The position numbers and the translations under genes are program-made. The notes beneath the pieces were generated by a model. That model had not been told where the DNA came from. It made no database searches and saw only the letters and a program-made list of their open reading frames with translations. A DNA stretch of 6,411 nucleotides from Clostridia bacterium (lineage in GTDB: Bacteria; Bacillota; Clostridia; Christensenellales; CAG-917): assembly GCA_017507205.1 (NCBI GenBank), contig JAFWBH010000182.1:1-6411 (forward strand), written 5' to 3'. Below, piece by piece: positions 5,903-6,411 of the stretch (the stretch's first letter is position 1; every line of letters begins with the position of its first letter).

Positions 5903-5931
5903 ATTATACACGAAAGTTATCTTTTTGTAAA
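5903..5931 (-). promoter_or_regulatory. Strong sigma-70/SigA-type promoter for the galactosidase-yggS-sepF-lspA-rluD run
   Basis: The minus strand has TTTACA (5931-5926), a 17-bp spacer and a perfect TATAAT (5908-5903). The -35 differs from consensus at one base and spacing is optimal. Transcription would begin near 5896, giving a leader of about 50 nt. No other promoter of similar quality is visible upstream of yggS, sepF, lspA or rluD, so these genes probably depend largely on it. Confidence 0.8.
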
Positions 5932-5983
5932 TACCACATTTTGCCAAAAATCAATGTTTCGTCATTTATATTTTGTTTTGAAG

Positions 5984-6411
5984 CTATATCGTCTTTTCTA
6001 TCTTGTTTATTGACACCTCGTAAGCAGTTCTGCTCTCATATGAGCCGTCATCTAGTGCCTTTTGGTATTCTCTAGACTGAATGCGTCCTGACACCAGCAC
6101 CTTTTCGCCAACCTCAAAGGATTGAGCATACCTTGCGTTTCTTCCCCAAGCAATGCAGGGAATATAATCTGATTTGTTATAGGCTCTATTCACTGCAAGA
6201 AGCACATCACATATTTCTCTGCCAAAGGGTGTTGTTCTATATACGGTAGGCTTGCACACATATCCTTCAATTTCAATATAGTTGGGGTTTTGGTCATCAC
6301 CAATGCCAAGCTCTCGGCGTTTGTGAGCCAAGATGCTCAGATGATACTTTAATTTGGGCAACATACGACTTTGTTGTTGCTCGAAACTGTCCGTTCTCAT
6401 CAGTCTTGCAG
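5984..6411 (-). CDS. Tandem OB-fold single-stranded DNA-binding protein, C-terminal part, cut by right window edge
   Basis: The frame is open to the right edge (A-R-L precede the ATG at 6400), so that ATG is probably internal. The complete C-terminal OB-fold (from about EIEGYVCKP to VSINKIE) matches the SSB/PriB family as found in clostridial SSB-like proteins: KPTVYRTTPFGREICDVLLAVNR, KSDYIPCIAWGRNARYA, GEKVLVSGRIQSREYQ and AYEVSINKIE. The preceding segment (KLKYHLSILAHKRREL) resembles the last strand of a second OB-fold, so the whole protein is probably a two-OB-fold SSB paralogue with its first domain outside the window. It lacks the acidic C-terminal tip (DDDIPF type) through which standard SSB recruits partners, so it is likely an accessory ssDNA-binding protein. 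It ends in TAG; no convincing terminator follows in the 139-nt gap. Confidence 0.82.
   Translation of the reverse strand, partial: ARLMRTDSFEQQQSRMLPKLKYHLSILAHKRRELGIGDDQNPNYIEIEGYVCKPTVYRTTPFGREICDVLLAVNRAYNKSDYIPCIAWGRNARYAQSFEVGEKVLVSGRIQSREYQKALDDGSYESRTAYEVSINKIEKTI

Noticed and set aside
5940..5983. Possible terminator after the SSB-like gene (AATG/CATT stem followed by GATTTTT)
   Set aside because: The stem has only four pairs, mostly A-T, too weak to call.

Overview
The window is AT-rich, gene-dense bacterial DNA that looks like a low-GC Firmicute of the class Clostridia. The evidence is the mix of genes: RqcH, SepF, a YggS-SepF-LspA-RluD gene order related to the Gram-positive division cluster, and a tandem OB-fold single-stranded DNA-binding protein of a type I associate with clostridia. 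The species cannot be named from the sequence alone.

Layout. Bases 2-961 (+) carry the C-terminal half of RqcH, the ribosome-rescue factor; its N-terminal half lies off the left edge. It converges on a small MazG-like nucleotide pyrophosphohydrolase (981-1331, -), and the two share a bidirectional hairpin terminator at 961-990. The MazG-like gene has its own sigma-70-type promoter (1363-1391). Upstream of it is a tightly packed minus-strand run, read from right to left: a GH36 alpha-galactosidase (5844-4153), yggS (4152-3496), sepF (3473-3093), lspA (3078-2347) and an RluD-family pseudouridine synthase (2342-1437). Gaps are 0 to about 22 nt, so this is almost certainly one operon, driven by a strong TTTACA-N17-TATAAT promoter at 5903-5931. 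At the right edge (6411-5984, -) is the C-terminal part of a tandem OB-fold SSB-like protein.

Most notable observation. The alpha-galactosidase is split by one in-frame TAA codon (5187-5185, codon 220 of a 563-codon frame plus stop). It falls in a conserved early segment of the catalytic barrel. Reading continues in the same frame on both sides, and all recognisable catalytic residues are intact. A recent nonsense mutation (for example CAA to TAA), a sequencing error and stop-codon readthrough are the options. The other genes end with TAA, TAG or TGA in ordinary places, so reassignment of TAA across the genome is unlikely.

How the genes fit together. yggS, sepF, lspA and rluD are housekeeping genes for PLP homeostasis, Z-ring anchoring, lipoprotein maturation and rRNA modification. 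They resemble the ylmE-ylmF-...-lspA-ylyB region of Bacillus, but without ylmG, ylmH, divIVA and ileS between sepF and lspA. A sugar hydrolase in front of them is unusual, and so is the idea that their main visible promoter lies upstream of an interrupted gene. I found no mobile element, CRISPR array, tRNA or rRNA, and no clear sign of a wholly new system. No stretch longer than 300 bases lacks a gene.
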